Shown: positions 47,327 to 59,700, counted from the first letter of the stretch. The stretch: 64,000 bases of DNA from Porites lobata (GCA_942486035.1 CALNXK010000021.1:62001-126000), one strand, 5' to 3'. Notes: a model not told the origin generated them from the letters alone. Translations and numbers: made by a program.

Positions 47327-50300
47327 TCATTTGGGAAAGAAATTGTTGACTAGATCTTGCTGTTTGCACTCGTCACAACCAAGTCTTTTATCCTGGAAGA
47401 AAGAAATATCAAGAACAGAATTAGTATACCCAAGCAGTACATGTATTTGAACTAAAATTAATCATAATATCAACAAAGACAACGAATGATGATGTGTCTT
47501 GTCTGTGCAGTGTTGGTGTCATAAGAAGCAAAGACAGTGCTGAGATCAGTAACACCAAGAAAGCAATGGTTGAAATCCTTTAGACAACACAAAACAAGGG
47601 CTTGAAAGAAACTTGAATTTCATTTTGTCCTATGGGCAAGCAGCTCTGTCATTTTGCTTGCCTAAATTAGTATAGGTAATAGCATGATTTGTCGTGAGAT
47701 TTGGCATAAATACAACAATGTACCACGAGTGATATTTCGAAATTGTTATACGTAATTGCACGAGCCTTTAGGCGAGGGAAATTTGAGACAAATTTGAAAT
47801 TATATCACTAGTGGTATTTATGCCAAATATCATGTACAAATCATGCTATTATTTCTTTATACTACTACCCGCAATAGTTTTGTAATTTTCTCATGTAGGT
47901 ACTTCAAATTAAGCTGAAATACCACAGCTCTAAGCCAATCAATTTGCAGAAATTTCTCATGTAGTGGTATAAATGATTTAATCAGAAGATGACTTGCTTG
48001 GACCCTTACCCACGCTTTGGGCAAGGAAGCTTTAAAATTTCCTAACACACTCTGACAAGAAGCTAGAGTTGCTCTCGCTCAGCTTAACACCTCAAGTAAC
48101 TCCAAACCTCCCACATGCATCCATAACTTGTATACACACACTAAGCATAAACCAATTCTCAATTAATTTTGCATATTTATTTTGTTCTTTTTTGAACTCA
48201 TGGCTTTCAAATTAACTTACTGTGCCATACTCCACAATTGTGGGAATTTCTTTCAGTTTGAACACTGGACTTGTTCTGAATTCATTATTGGGATCTTTCC
48301 ACCTGTTGGACAACAAAAATGTTTCTAGACGTAAAAGTTAATAGCTTGACTCTATCATGTTTATCCCAGCTACATTAAGGGCTCATCCTCGTTGTAAAGA
48401 CCTGTGAAACTCATGAGTGATATAAAACAAAGGAAACAAAGACGGCGGCACAATAATTATTACAATAACCTAGGAAAATAAAAGGCGCGAAACAAGAAAA
48501 CAGATCACAGGTTCTTACAGCAAGGTAAACCCTAAATGAGGGTGACAGTCTTTAAAACATTGTTTGCAGCTTTCACTACCAGAGCAGAAGCCCGGCTAGG
48601 ATTTTTCAAAGAAGGGGGGGAGGGGGGGTCACACTATGCCACACCCAGGGTACTTTCCAGATTGGTATGTTGACATCTACGCGATGTTATACTAAAAGTG
48701 ACTTTTTTTGGGATGAGCAGTGAGCATGGGGGGAGGGACAAGCCTACAAAATACCTGCATAGATTATTAAGTTCCACATAGCATAAATAAATTACTCTAT
48801 TTTAGTTACAAACAAGAACATGGTCCACTGCAGATGTTAGGTCCTGCAAATGGATTAAGTAACTATCTAGCACTGGAAAAGATTTATTGCATGTTGATCC
48901 TTAGCCTGCACACCAAGCGTTTCCTCGTGAGGTTCGTCTAGAAAGCTGGGACAAGACTGAAAAAAAAATGAATGATGGGGGAGGGGTAGGGGAAAGAAGG
49001 AACCGCTTGCCCGCAAACCCCACAATTTTGAAAAACTGCGTTCGCCCACGAACGCAGCTTCTGATGGGCACGGTGCAGGTAGTGTTGATTACTTAGCATT
49101 CGAAACATCAATCAAACCAGGTATGCTTTGTTTTCGTGCGTCACAGATCTGGTACGTCTCATCTGATTTGTGGTCGCAGATTAATGCTTTAGACTGATAT
49201 TTATTTGAATCGTGTTTATGCTAAGGTTTATGAGATCAGAGTCTTCAAAGTATAATTGGAGATTGAGCAGTGGAGACTAGGGAAGACCAATTTATTGAGA
49301 ATGACAGCGTGCGGATCTGACTGGAAAAAAATCGACTGTTTGTTGGAGATAACATCAACATAAATCAGAACATCGGTACTTGACACTAGCTAAAGCCACC
49401 ATGGACAAGCGATTTGTCAGCTTTTTGAAATGAAAAGATTCTTTTTGTTTATTGGAAATTTAGCGGCATCTATTGTAGAGAACGTTTCGACACAGGCTGA
49501 AGAGCAGCCACTCTGCAAAACTTATACCCGGTGGAGTGAATTGTTCTGGACAAATAATTTTTGACATGTTGACAAGGTTTCAGACGAGATAAAGCCACAC
49601 AATAAAAAACAAGAAATTCCGCAGCAATCGCTCATAGTTTTAACTTTCTTTTATCGTAAATCTTTTTTATTACAGTTCTTGCAATAGCCTGCAACGTGTT
49701 CTATTAGAGAACAAAGTAATTTCACAAATCTGGTAATTCGGGGGTAATCTGTTTGTTATACTTCTATTTTGACGAACTGTCAATTTACAAATGAACCGAA
49801 CCGTGAAATATCAAGGGGCATTTTCCAGAATCGTGGGGTTTGTGGGCAATCGTTTTCTCTTCTCTCCTCCCCCTCCCCATTCAACCTTTTTTTTGCTTCC
49901 GCTCTAACTTTCGCACAATAACTCGATTGGAAACGCTTGCTACGCAGGCTAGTTCACTCTTTGGATTTGTGCATTTTGGCCACCTGAATTATAGGGACAT
50001 AAAACAAAATTTTTATCTCACAAAAGGGGGGGGGGGGAGTCATGGGCACCCTAGGGCCACCCGCTAGCTACGCCCCTGTAGAGGTGGCCAACTCAAAATT
50101 CAACGAAAATTTCCACTTTCATCTTGTAACATACAGAAAGACATGTAGTACACTGTACCCAGTAAAATTTATGCTGAGAGAATGCATTTGAATGGTCACA
50201 CTTAATAGGACTTCATCCAAAGACTTAAAATTTACAAGCAATAAAAAAAATCATGCATTTGACATCACACTATAATGGCCGACCTATGCTATGAAAATAA

Positions 50301-51790
50301 TGATGAAAAGAAAGTTTGAACTTACGTTGGCTTGTCCCCAACAACAACTAAAATAAAGACCATGTCTGTTGATGCTTGTTGCAAAGCGGCTTCTACAACT
50401 GGTTCCGCTAAGGAGCAAAAATACAGTTACTGTAATATCACAATCATTTTTGCAACTTCACACTCAAAACATGAAAGACCTATGCTCATACTTAATGTCC
50501 AAATCATAGTTGACAATGAGGTTTTTGTCACAGAAATAGTTTGGCTGCTCCTGTATGTAGAGTACGTTACTTTTTGGGCAGAGAGAGCAATGACCGGAAG
50601 TATATTTGCATTCACAGGCTAGGTTTTAGTAGCACCAGTACCCTATGACCAAATTTGGTTAAAGTACTCTTGCCCCTAGCCAACACTGCTGCAATGCAGT
50701 GAATTTGTGCTGGTGATATAAAAATAACAAACGTTCAAATGTTTAATGGGGCCTGGCCTGGGCCATCAAGGCAAGCTTGAAGGCCTCTGTGTTGGCAGCT
50801 TCAATAATTGTTGCGGGAAGTTCGTTCCATTCTTTAACGGACCTGGGAAAAAAGCTACATTTATATATATCAGTCCTGCTATATTTATTTATAAAATAAC
50901 TAAGATCGCACACGCGTTTTGATCGGCTAAAAACCTATGGTTTATTGTGCTGGTAAACTCATGGAAAACTTAAAGTTATTTTATAAAAGCAATAGACCAC
51001 ACTTTCTATGGGTTTACCAGCGTGATAACCCACTTGTGATGTTACGAGAACACTCAAAAAGCTTGTAAATTGCTCGCCTTAAGCTCGTGATTTACAAGCT
51101 AATCTCGTGTTCTCCCAACATCTCCCATGGGTAGGCTTCACATGTTTACAGAACCGTTTTAATTTCTATTGCTTAATAAATATATTAGTCCTGCAACCAG
51201 CATTTTACAAATTTAAGGGGTGGTAATTTCGAATACTGGATATTTTTTTTTCTTTATAACAGTTAATCGTTTCATAGGACAACTGCAAAAATAATGCAGG
51301 CTCTCGAAATTATTCTGGCAAAGGAAATTAAGGCTTTTTCATCGGCACATGAATACTTGATACAAAAACAGCTGATCATGTTAAAATGTGAGACGTGGGT
51401 GTAGTCTCACTTTGAGGGAGAAAAAAAAACAAATCGAAATTTAACTGTAATTCTCTGGGAAACCTGGTGATTACTGCCAACTGATGTAAGGAAGAAATAT
51501 GGTTAAGATCAACAAGCCTTGTCCAACCAACGATCTATATTTCAAAACCTTTTGAAACTGAAAAGGCTCTTCCTCGTATTATCGATTATCGAGCCATCAA
51601 TCATTCAATTCCATGAACTGTGCTTACCATCTCGGCAGTCTGGGCACCAACTTTCCCCGATATGATCGCCTTCCTCTAACATCGATCCGATAAACATCAC
51701 AACTATCTGCTTTCCTTTATGCTCCTCTAGCGTTTCCTTTAGATTTTGGAGCCCTTCCACCTGAATTTGCAATTGCCTTGGTTCGGACAT
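47327..51790 (-). CDS. TXNDC17: TXNDC17 (thioredoxin-like 14-kDa protein), 4 exons
   Basis: Exons 51790-51628, 50407-50326, 48302-48221 and 47392-47327, all GT/AG with matching phases, give 130 residues (human is 123). The active site SWCPDCRDAEPV holds the conserved WCPDC motif of TRP14/TXNDC17. Other family blocks are present: HKGKQIVVMFIGS, VGDKPTWKDPNNEFR and the cis-proline loop IPTIVEYG. In other animals this cytosolic oxidoreductase reduces disulfides such as L-cystine, using thioredoxin reductase. An additional CDEC occurs near the C-terminus, where the human protein has a single Cys. Intron 2 carries a 1-kb foldback element and intron 1 a MITE. It shares a promoter region with C22orf39. 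Confidence 0.95.
47668..47985 (-). repeat. Foldback repeat, copy B, in the TXNDC17 gene
   Basis: Inverted relative to copy A at 46,340: AGTATAGGTAATAGCATGAT, TAGTGGTATTTATGCC, TAATTTTCTCATGTAGGTA and GAGCTGTGG-ATTTCAGCTTA-type blocks in reversed order. It lies in TXNDC17 intron 3, so the two copies bracket the last exon. Confidence 0.7.
48590..48770. repeat. G-rich repeat-end fragment
   Basis: 'agcccggctaggattttt', a run of G and CACACCCAGGGTA resemble the tip of dispersed DNA elements. A similar 'CTAGCTACGCCCCTG' tip lies at about 50,064-50,078. The two could be the ends of one larger insertion enclosing 48,902-49,951, but the arms are not long enough to prove it. Confidence 0.35.
48902..49951. 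mobile_element. 1.05-kb foldback element, TAGCCTGC ends
   Basis: TAGCCTGCACACCAAGCGTT pairs with AACGCTTGCTACGCAGGCTA. Arms of about 130 bp continue through G/A-rich sequence to GCCCGCAAACCCCACAATTT and its inverse. The outside 9-mers (GTTGATCCT, GTTCACTCT) agree at six positions, a possibly eroded 9-bp duplication. Same tip class as 5,566-6,087. TXNDC17 intron 2. Confidence 0.72.
50880..51184. mobile_element. MITE with TATATTTATT tips in TXNDC17 intron 1
   Basis: TATATTTATT and AATAAATATA form the tips. Flanks are TCAGTCCTGC and TTAGTCCTGC, a 10-bp duplication with one change (or 8 exact: AGTCCTGC). Internal inverted matches include AATTTCTATTGCTT / AAAAGCAATAGACC and TGGTAAAC / GTTTACCAG. 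Confidence 0.68.
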
Positions 51791-52002
51791 GTTTCCTCTC
51801 CGTTAGCCTCGCTTCCAATAACAGCTGAGCTATTTTTCCTATCATTTTACAATCTCCCAGAAATCCAATCGGTCGTTCGTAACCAGTCTTCTGAGCACAG
51901 AGCACAGTTAAATCCAACCTCGTCCCCAGGGTCTTCTCGCTTTCCATATTGGAAAGCGAGAAGACCCTGGGGACGAGGTTGAGTTAAATAGAAGTCTCGA
52001 TC
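51791..52002. promoter_or_regulatory. Bidirectional promoter region TXNDC17 / C22orf39
   Basis: Only 212 bp separate the two divergent start codons, so both 5' UTRs and the core promoters must lie here unless there are upstream non-coding exons. No TATA box is apparent. A third of it is taken up by the hairpin MITE at 51,914-51,981. Confidence 0.75.
51914..51981. mobile_element. 68-bp hairpin MITE with 8-bp duplication AGTTAAAT
   Basis: AACCTCGTCCCCAGGGTCTT and the following bases pair perfectly with their inverse around TAT, giving a stem of about 31 bp. AGTTAAAT stands on both sides (51,906-51,913 and 51,982-51,989), the 8-bp duplication of hAT-type integration. It ends 21 bp before the C22orf39 start codon, so it is probably in that 5' UTR or core promoter. 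Confidence 0.85.
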
Positions 52003-53107
52003 ATGACATCGAGTATTTTTGGAGAACAGAATATCGTTGAAAATGACAACGTGACGACCTCTGAATTTAAGGTAGGTTATTCGTATCCTGTAATATTTTA
52101 AAGGCATGCCTTTTCTGAAATGTTATCACTGACTGACTGGTAAATAGTTCGAGAGAACCCTTCGGTAATATTCATCGGTAATTACATCAGAAATAGATCC
52201 CGTATGGCGATTGCTTTTTTTCAGATCGGGGAAATATTTCCACCAAGCTCCAAAAGTAAATTAGGCAAAAATACATTTTTTGATTGATAAGAAACAGAAT
52301 GCAAGTCAGGTCTCGCTTGTTATTTCTTTCAGTCAAGTTAAGGTTGGCGGTGGGAGCGGGGGGGAGGGTGGGGGGTAAGGGATAGGGATGGGGGTAGGGG
52401 TGAAGCCGGGTAGAAATGGGTACAGGCCTGTGATGCATGATTTTCTTCGTTTCCGAGTGGAGAAGGGAGAAATAAACAACAGGAAAAACTACGAAACATA
52501 AGTCATGACAAAAAAATCTGTAAAGCCAAAGCTGTTTAGATTGAGTTTGCAAATAGGTGGTTTTCACGTTACGTCATCGCCGCCATGCTGGTGGACGGTA
52601 AACAAAAGATCGCTCATTAGTTCGCTTTGTTTGTCCACCAGCATTTGTCCATTTCACCATTGTTATTTGTGTCTCCCGAGATTGCATGAAAACCACCTAT
52701 AGTCTAGACAATCAATGCAATAGTCTAGACAAGTGAGGTTTATGAACTGAATGGATAAAATGAATTGACCACAGTTAGGTTAGGGGAGTCACATACTGAT
52801 GATATGAGAGCTAGCAATTTAGTTTCAATTGTTATTATTTCATAGCCTAATGTAAAAATAATTAATACTTTTTTTATTTCCCTCTATAGGCACCCAAGTG
52901 TCTGGAATTTTTTGACAAATGGAGATTTTGTGCATGTAAGTGTTCCATGGTATGACAACATTAGACTACTTGTAGTAATCAAGCAAAACCACATAAGCGA
53001 AACAACCTAACACGTGAGCAAAATGATTTAAGACATAAGCGAACAGGACGTAGGTGAAACGACTCGTTGGTGAAATGACCGTAAACCAATGATGATAATA
53101 ATGATGG

Positions 53108-53139
<32 letters not shown>

Positions 53140-54177
53140 ATTATTATTATTATTATCAGTTTATTATGTAGGTATTATTAGTATTACTGGTAAAATTAAT
53201 TTTTTGATAATACTTTTCATCAGCCTCCAGGAATCAGTTTCATCAGTATTATATATATGGAAAGTTTCAGGACTGCTCAGTGTTTAGAAAAGCCATGATG
53301 AGTTGTATACGTTACAAAACTACAAAGTCCCCAGAAGATAGGGTATGTTAATGGAATCTGTGTTTCTGTAAAAGTATTCACTGGAAATGTAGATCAAAAT
53401 GTAGATCCCCCCTTTCCCCTTCTATTTTAATTTTTATTTAAAGTAATATTTATTTTAAGTGTGTGAAATGCATTAAGGGAGAAACAAGACAAAATGTTAT
53501 AGTACTAATACATTACAGCTTAACTGACAGACAGGTCAGGTCAATAACCAGAGCTTAATATATGGCTACAATAGTATGCGCCCTCTGATCAGCGGCAGAG
53601 CAGGCAAGATTTCCTTGTAATGACTGGGCATTATTAGCTGGGTGTTCAAGGCATATACAATCTTTGATAGTGGGCGTCCATGTTATGGTCAATTGACCAT
53701 AAATACCTTTAAGGACCTCACTTGGTTAAGAAGTGTTATTTAATACCATCAAATGTCGCGATACAACATCAAATTGACTCTGAAGTTGACTACCGCACAG
53801 GTTGTCGAAATGTCGGTCACTGTCAACAACAGTCCTATTCAGGACTCCATACCCAAACAATCATATTCCACCAACTTATGAAATGACTCCTGGCTTAAAA
53901 CCTTTCACTGTTAGTTCACAGTACAAATACAGTAAGACAATTTGGAAGAAAACAACATTTCTTGAAGTCATTATTGCTCAGTATTCTTCCATTTTTTTAA
54001 AGAGTTGCTTGTAGCAAACCAAACATTCTCAAGGGATCAACAAACTGTCATGATTTATTTGTTTTGCAGAATTTTATGATTGAAGTCCTGAGAATGAATG
54101 AAATTAAGTTCACGTCATCGACAGTGTGGGAAAAAAGAGAGAACCCTCGTGAATACTGGAATAGCGGTAAAGAATAA
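52003..54177 (+). CDS. C22orf39 / PANTS-type twin-CX9C protein, 4 exons
   Basis: Exons 52003-52071, 52890-52935, 53224-53342 and 54070-54177 join in phase to 113 residues. Two CX9C motifs (CLEFFDKWRFC and CSVFRKAMMSC) form the twin-CX9C helical hairpin seen in UPF0545 proteins. The block between them, NQFHQYYIYGKFQDC, matches the H-YY--G---C pattern of human C22orf39, as does the WEKRENPREYW tail. In mammals the protein (PANTS) localises to synapses and affects reticulons; its role in this animal is unknown. The first 23 residues are acidic and unlike the human N-terminus. The ATG at 52,003 is the first in frame after the hairpin. Confidence 0.9.
52347..52420 (+). other. G-run cluster with quadruplex potential
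   Basis: At least six runs of three or more G within about 75 bp (GGTGGGAGCGGGGGGGAGGG, then GGGGGG, GGGATAGGGATGGGGG). On the coding strand in C22orf39 intron 1, about 300 bp from the promoter. Confidence 0.6.
53088..53158. repeat. GAT/ATT microsatellite
   Basis: A run of GAT units followed by ATT units in intron 2 of the C22orf39 gene. Confidence 0.9.
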
Positions 54178-56698
54178 AGGCATCGGATCATGAGTTGGCT
54201 TACAAACGCGAAAAGCATAGGATCAAAATTCTTAAGTGGAAAAGAACACAAGTTGTTACGAAAGGTCTTTCAACTGCCGCCTTACGGACAACTCGCCATT
54301 ACGCACAAGAGTTAAAACTTCCGTTATCCAGGAAGTCAATCAAAGTTCCACAGACTTTTTTTAACAGAAACCCCCAACTGGAGAATGTGAACGAGACGTT
54401 GTCATGGCAACGCCAGGAAGATATAATTAGTTACTCTTTAGTGGACATTTATAAATTTAAAAAGCTTATGATTTGCTCTAAGAAAGGTTCGCGTATGAAA
54501 GAAGGGATAGCGTTAGTGTGGAAAATAAACACGTGACTGAGAAATCAAACACATTGAAGGTAAAAACTAGAAAACGCTTCGCCGTGAACGAAAAATAGAC
54601 TTCCAATCCACTCTAAATCACACTGAAACGGGATCGCGAGCCAGTTTACTCTGGGCTTCAACTGATGCAACGTAGCGGAAAGTTCTTGTCACGCAAAAGT
54701 TAAATTTAGAAGGAAACTGGCGAAAGAGCCAGCGCCTCCTCCCCTCGTTTTTGGATTCAAACGAAAAAGAATTCCAGACCCCACCGCCCCCCTCCTCAAT
54801 CCTAGAACAGAACAGGAACTTTATCAACCTCAGAGTACCTAATGGCACATGTGTTAATCACATAATAAAGATTACAACAAAAGTGCTCTTTCTCAATCCG
54901 CTTTAATTATTCTATGTTGAGTCACAGTTGTTAGTTATCATTCTGCAAGATTTTCCTTGACCCACCTTCCCCTTAACCTTTCGCACATGCAGTTCCGGCC
55001 CATACGTATTTGACCACCGTTTTTTTGTGCCTTTTACCCTTGCTTCCCTTGCTTCATGCTTACCAAGTACACGGAGCCATACCCTGGATACCAAAGTTTT
55101 TTCCCGTGTGCGGCGCGAATTTTTGGGCGTTGGCCGAAGGCCGACACATCTTCGGCCGTAGGCCGAAGCAACGAAACCGGAAACCGCGCTAGATAAGGCT
55201 CTGGCACCCAGGGTAACGGAGCCAGAGGATCAAGATGAAATCAAGGTCTGATGAGCACCCCGCCCCGCCCCACTCTACCCAGTACCACTGCACTTTCGTG
55301 ACATCTTCGTGAAATTTGGATCAAGTTCATTTTGGCATGATTGAGAATCTGGGTCAGTTGCAATTAGATATGGGGTCAAGAAGTAATGCAGGGTTGCTTT
55401 TTCTGATAAGCTTGCCTCCAGCTCCAGATGTTTATCAGGAATAAAAAGTAAAAAGTGCGTTATTCAGTGTGACAGGTTAGACAAGGAAACATTACAAATT
55501 CAAGAACATGGAGCTCAGCCGTTTCACTCCAATTGGCGGGTAAGATCAAAAGATACTTTGTGGTATTCATGGTTTCGTTTCCGGGTTCAGCATCATGAGA
55601 CAATCAGTCGTTAAAGCTTCAAGAATGCATGTTTCCTGAGAATTCGAAGTCACAAAAGGACAACTGTTAGGGAGTTAGACCTGCAATAATGTTTTGTGCA
55701 TTTTGGGAGACTTTTTGATATCTTAGCACGTTCCAGTTCTGATCAGATCCTAAAATGTCCCCTGAATAACTAATCCTCTGTTACTTCTGGCATGATTATA
55801 ATTATATATGGACAGCTACATTCCCGTCAATCCAGCTGAAGGTGTTTATATATCAAGAGGTGAGATATGCTAGAATTTGCACGTCCAAAGTTGCCTTCAT
55901 AAATAGACCCCGCGGTCTGTCATTACGTCTCAGACAACAAGACTTTGAAACAAAATCTACCTCAGAAATCATTTAATAAATCCTTCAATCGCCGTGGTCT
56001 TATCGTCCGAGAAGTACGGTGCAGCCCTGGGGGAGATGAGATTAGCAATCCAGGCTTGAATTGCACCATAATATCCCTACATCACTTATTTATTACTTAG
56101 ATTTTTATTTCAGTTGTATCTTGGTACGTTTACGCGCACAGTTTTATTTTGTGCGCGTGAATTATTTACTGTATTCATTTAATTGACGTGTACATTTAGT
56201 TCGTTGAATAACGTCTTGAGTTTAATTTGCGTTATTTTCCTCACTTATATGTGTTGTCCGTGACTGTGCGCTCACATTGGGTGAGGCCCCTCCTAACATG
56301 CTTTGCGAGTAATAGTTGGTATAGGATTTAATGGAGCTGAAACAAATTGTGGAATTGCACACATTTGATGCATCCTACTGATGAACAGTCACGACATGTA
56401 GATATATCTTTTAGCAACTACTATAATTTGCCGTTTGTCCACTTTATAATCAAGCGCCCTCGTTGACGTTCTATCCACGCGCGCGCTTTTTATCACCATG
56501 AAATGAGAATTCAGTTACGGTGGAACTAAACTGTCTTCGGAAAAAATAGCCAATGCATTGCTTCGGAGCTCAGAAGAACATTACCAAAGGATTGAAACAT
56601 GGATTTTAAGTAAATAATGATTATGTGACTACAATATAGTAGCTTCGACTCCTTTGCTTGTACTTACACGTTTCTCTATCGCTTTTTTATCCCCTCAG
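54178..56698. other. Spacer: C22orf39 3' UTR, repeats, then upstream DNA
   Basis: AATAAA overlaps the C22orf39 stop codon (54,173-54,178), with another at 54,524-54,529. Between them are overlapping ORFs in two frames (54,190-54,315, beginning MSWLTNAKSIGSKF; and 54,195-54,536) without family signature. 55,115-55,215 is a dispersed repeat with GGCCGAAGGCCGA motifs. A CCAAT (56,551) and TTTATAAT (56,442) precede the next gene, and GTAAAT near 56,610 could be the donor of its 5' non-coding exon. Confidence 0.5.
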
Positions 56699-56708
56699 CT
56701 CCACCAAC

Positions 56709-59700
56709 ATGGAGGCGAATAAGCACCCAGAACCAAAAGCTGAGTTTAGTGACAGCAAGAGCTATAATTTTGTGGGGAAAAAGTTTCCCCGACAAAAGAC
56801 CAAGATCACTGTTATCATTATCTTAGTTGTAGTTCTTTTGCTTGGTGCTGTGATTTCCATCAGTTTGTATTTTGCATTGAGAAAAACGGCGAAAACAGCT
56901 TCAACTCGTCTGGTTGAAGTAAAATTGGACAAAGGCGAGACTCTGGCATATAAAGTGGATCAGCAGATAGAAATTCAAGGAAACGGTGCACAGAAGGGTA
57001 TGTCTTTTTCAAGTTCAGTTTTAATGAGGCATAACGTAATGTTTTACTAACTCCACTTCACTCCTTACTGGTAATGACTCAGTAAGCATATCGTGCGTAA
57101 GTTCCTCCTCAAATGAAACCCGGATATCAGAGTTTTATACTTATGCTGGTTCAACTGCCCGAGTGTCCCGATTGGACTTGTGTTCACCTGAACCTTTCGA
57201 GATCAAAATAGCTGTTTTAAACACCTGTGCAGGCGTATTTTTCGGGAGAGCACTTAGTAGATTAGGAAGAATACAGTGATATCATTGTGGTGGGCCTAGC
57301 AGGGTGAGGGAAGGAAGTAGTATTTTCCTAGCCCCGTCTACCTGGCTCTGCCCTTTCGGACTCGACAACAAACCTCGGCTGAGTTGGTCGAAAGATCGAA
57401 CAGCGCAAATCCAGGGCTAGCTAAAATGCCCGCCGCGGGGGAGAGGGGGACGGACAGAGGCACTCAAGGGAAGTAAGGGTAGAGGTGTGCCCCAGGGGGG
57501 AATCCCATATGAAAGGGGCGGGGATGCTCGTCGGCAATTTTAAATTAACCCCTAAAGGAGACCAATCTGGGCGTGGCCCAACCTTTTTTTGACCCCAAAA
57601 AGAGACCATTTAAAATTGAATAAATAAAACGAATCGAAAATATATAATTTTTTTTCGCGTGCAGCCCTAAAAGAGACCTTTACGGCTAAATATATTGGCG
57701 TTTTGACCAGAGCATCCTAAGTGAGTTCAAAATCCGAAATTTTCACCCCTAAGCGAGACGAGACCACGAGCATTCCCGCCCCTTTCATATGGGAGTCCCC
57801 CGTGGGTGTGCCGCCAACTCATTCAATCCCTTACCCTGTTAAAGGCATTTTGCTACCCCGTTTAAGACAAAAGACCTTAGTTTTGACCTGATTCATGAGT
57901 TCTGCATGCAGCATTTTAAAGGGATCAATATTTTAAACTGGCATCATGGAATTAAATTTTTTGTGGAAAAAAAAGTCTTTGTACCACAAATGTATGGCTA
58001 ACCTTCATACTGTTAAAGACGCCAAATAGTAAAATTTTATACCCTAACTGAAGAGACATATGATTGGCTATCACTCAACCCTCTTGCTCTTGAAACAACA
58101 GATCTCAGAGAAGATCTAAAAATATCTTTAGAGGGATTGAGATAGGTGTAGCGCCCATATGGGAGATTAATTCTCTGAGCTTTATTCTCTCTTAGCGGAA
58201 CTTACCCCTTTAGACCAGATAAAGGAGTGCCCTTTGGAGTTACCAAGCCAGCTTATACGCTCTTTTTGTAGTTAACCCACGGGGTAACTGCTAACCAAGC
58301 ATCGAGGAACTCAGCCTCGTTTTTGTTTTTGTGTTTGCAGCTAACATCGGTGCGATAGTTGGTATCCAGGTCCTTAACAAGACATCCGAAGAGTACTGGT
58401 TTCTAGTGAAATTCAATCTGTCATTGTTGAATGGGAACATGAACATTAAAAAAGAAAAGGCGTTCTTCCTAATTCGCCTGCAAATTGATTTAAGGTTAGT
58501 AATACGATACCTTGAATATCGAACTCTGTTCCTGCTGACAAAAAGATACTGACGACAAGACCAATCAAAGTGTTCGAGGTCAATGAACAATACCGTAGGC
58601 CTCCTCTCAAATAGACGCCTCAAGTCTAATAAACGCCCGTCTTACGATGTTATGTTTGTATTAAACGCCCCATGTCGAACTGAAGCCCCCCACCCCCCGC
58701 CAGGCGACAATTATCCCACAATACTGGCATGGAATCTAGCAAAAGGGCAAAAATCATTCAATTTATTCAGTTTCTTGTTTATCCTATTTTGTTCAATATC
58801 AACTTCAAAGTAAGGATAGGCTAACGATGAGAACACCATAACCCTGAGCGAGGATTCTGACATCGAAGTTGAGATTTGAACTGAAGCGATATCGATCTCT
58901 AGATGGCCTAGACCTAGCTATCGATGAATGGACTAGACAACTGCAATTTATAAACTCTCTGGATATTTTCGCAAAGCAAGTTATATACTTTGGTTGAGTT
59001 CTTCAAAGTTCTGAGCATAAATGCCTCTCAGTACCGGCTTGTACGCCTCCTCTTTATTAAACGCTCCCTGCTAGACCACAAAAACTGAATAAATGCCTCG
59101 GTATAAAAGCGTGTTTTTGTAACTGTAAAAGCAGCAAACTGAAAAGCCTTTGAGGAAGGTCGCAACAATTTGGTGTGGGTGACGGGGGAAAATCGCATCG
59201 CCCTGTGTTCTCGAGGTTCCACTTAATTTCCACCTCCAATTCGCACGCCTGCCACACACCCATTGAAGAAGCACTGATCACTGAGAAGTTCTATTCAAAA
59301 ATGGGCAACACTGACTCATGAAGTCACGTTTTGATGTCTCTAACGTATTTGCATTTCAGGACACCAAAAGACCAACCAAAGAAAAGCACTGAGTCGTTTG
59401 ATGTCTATGGGCATAGTCACATTAACCAGGAATTCCTACGACTGGTGTATAATATTCTCAAGCAACTACTTCCAACAGTGCAATACGACCTCTACGAAGA
59501 CGTGGATGGAGAAAAATCAGATTCACTGGTTCCCGAAGAATCTCCTTTGCTTCCTGGCCCGGTAAAAATGCACCGAAAAGCAGACACTTCAGATGAAAAC
59601 TCAGTTTCGATCAAAAATCATTTCAGCCGTGAAGACTTTCAGGATTTGCCAACAGAAATCGATCTGGATCTGAAGTATTCTGATCACGCCGTCATTGATA

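Noticed and set aside
54195..54536. 113-codon ORF after C22orf39 as a separate gene
   Set aside because: No signature, an overlapping alternative frame, and a position in the likely 3' UTR; kept only as an observation.
56658..56708. Upstream Met (MYLHVSLSLFYPLSST) as start of the 596-residue protein
   Set aside because: The stretch is a pyrimidine-rich tract ending CAG, a classic acceptor, so the upstream codons are probably intronic.
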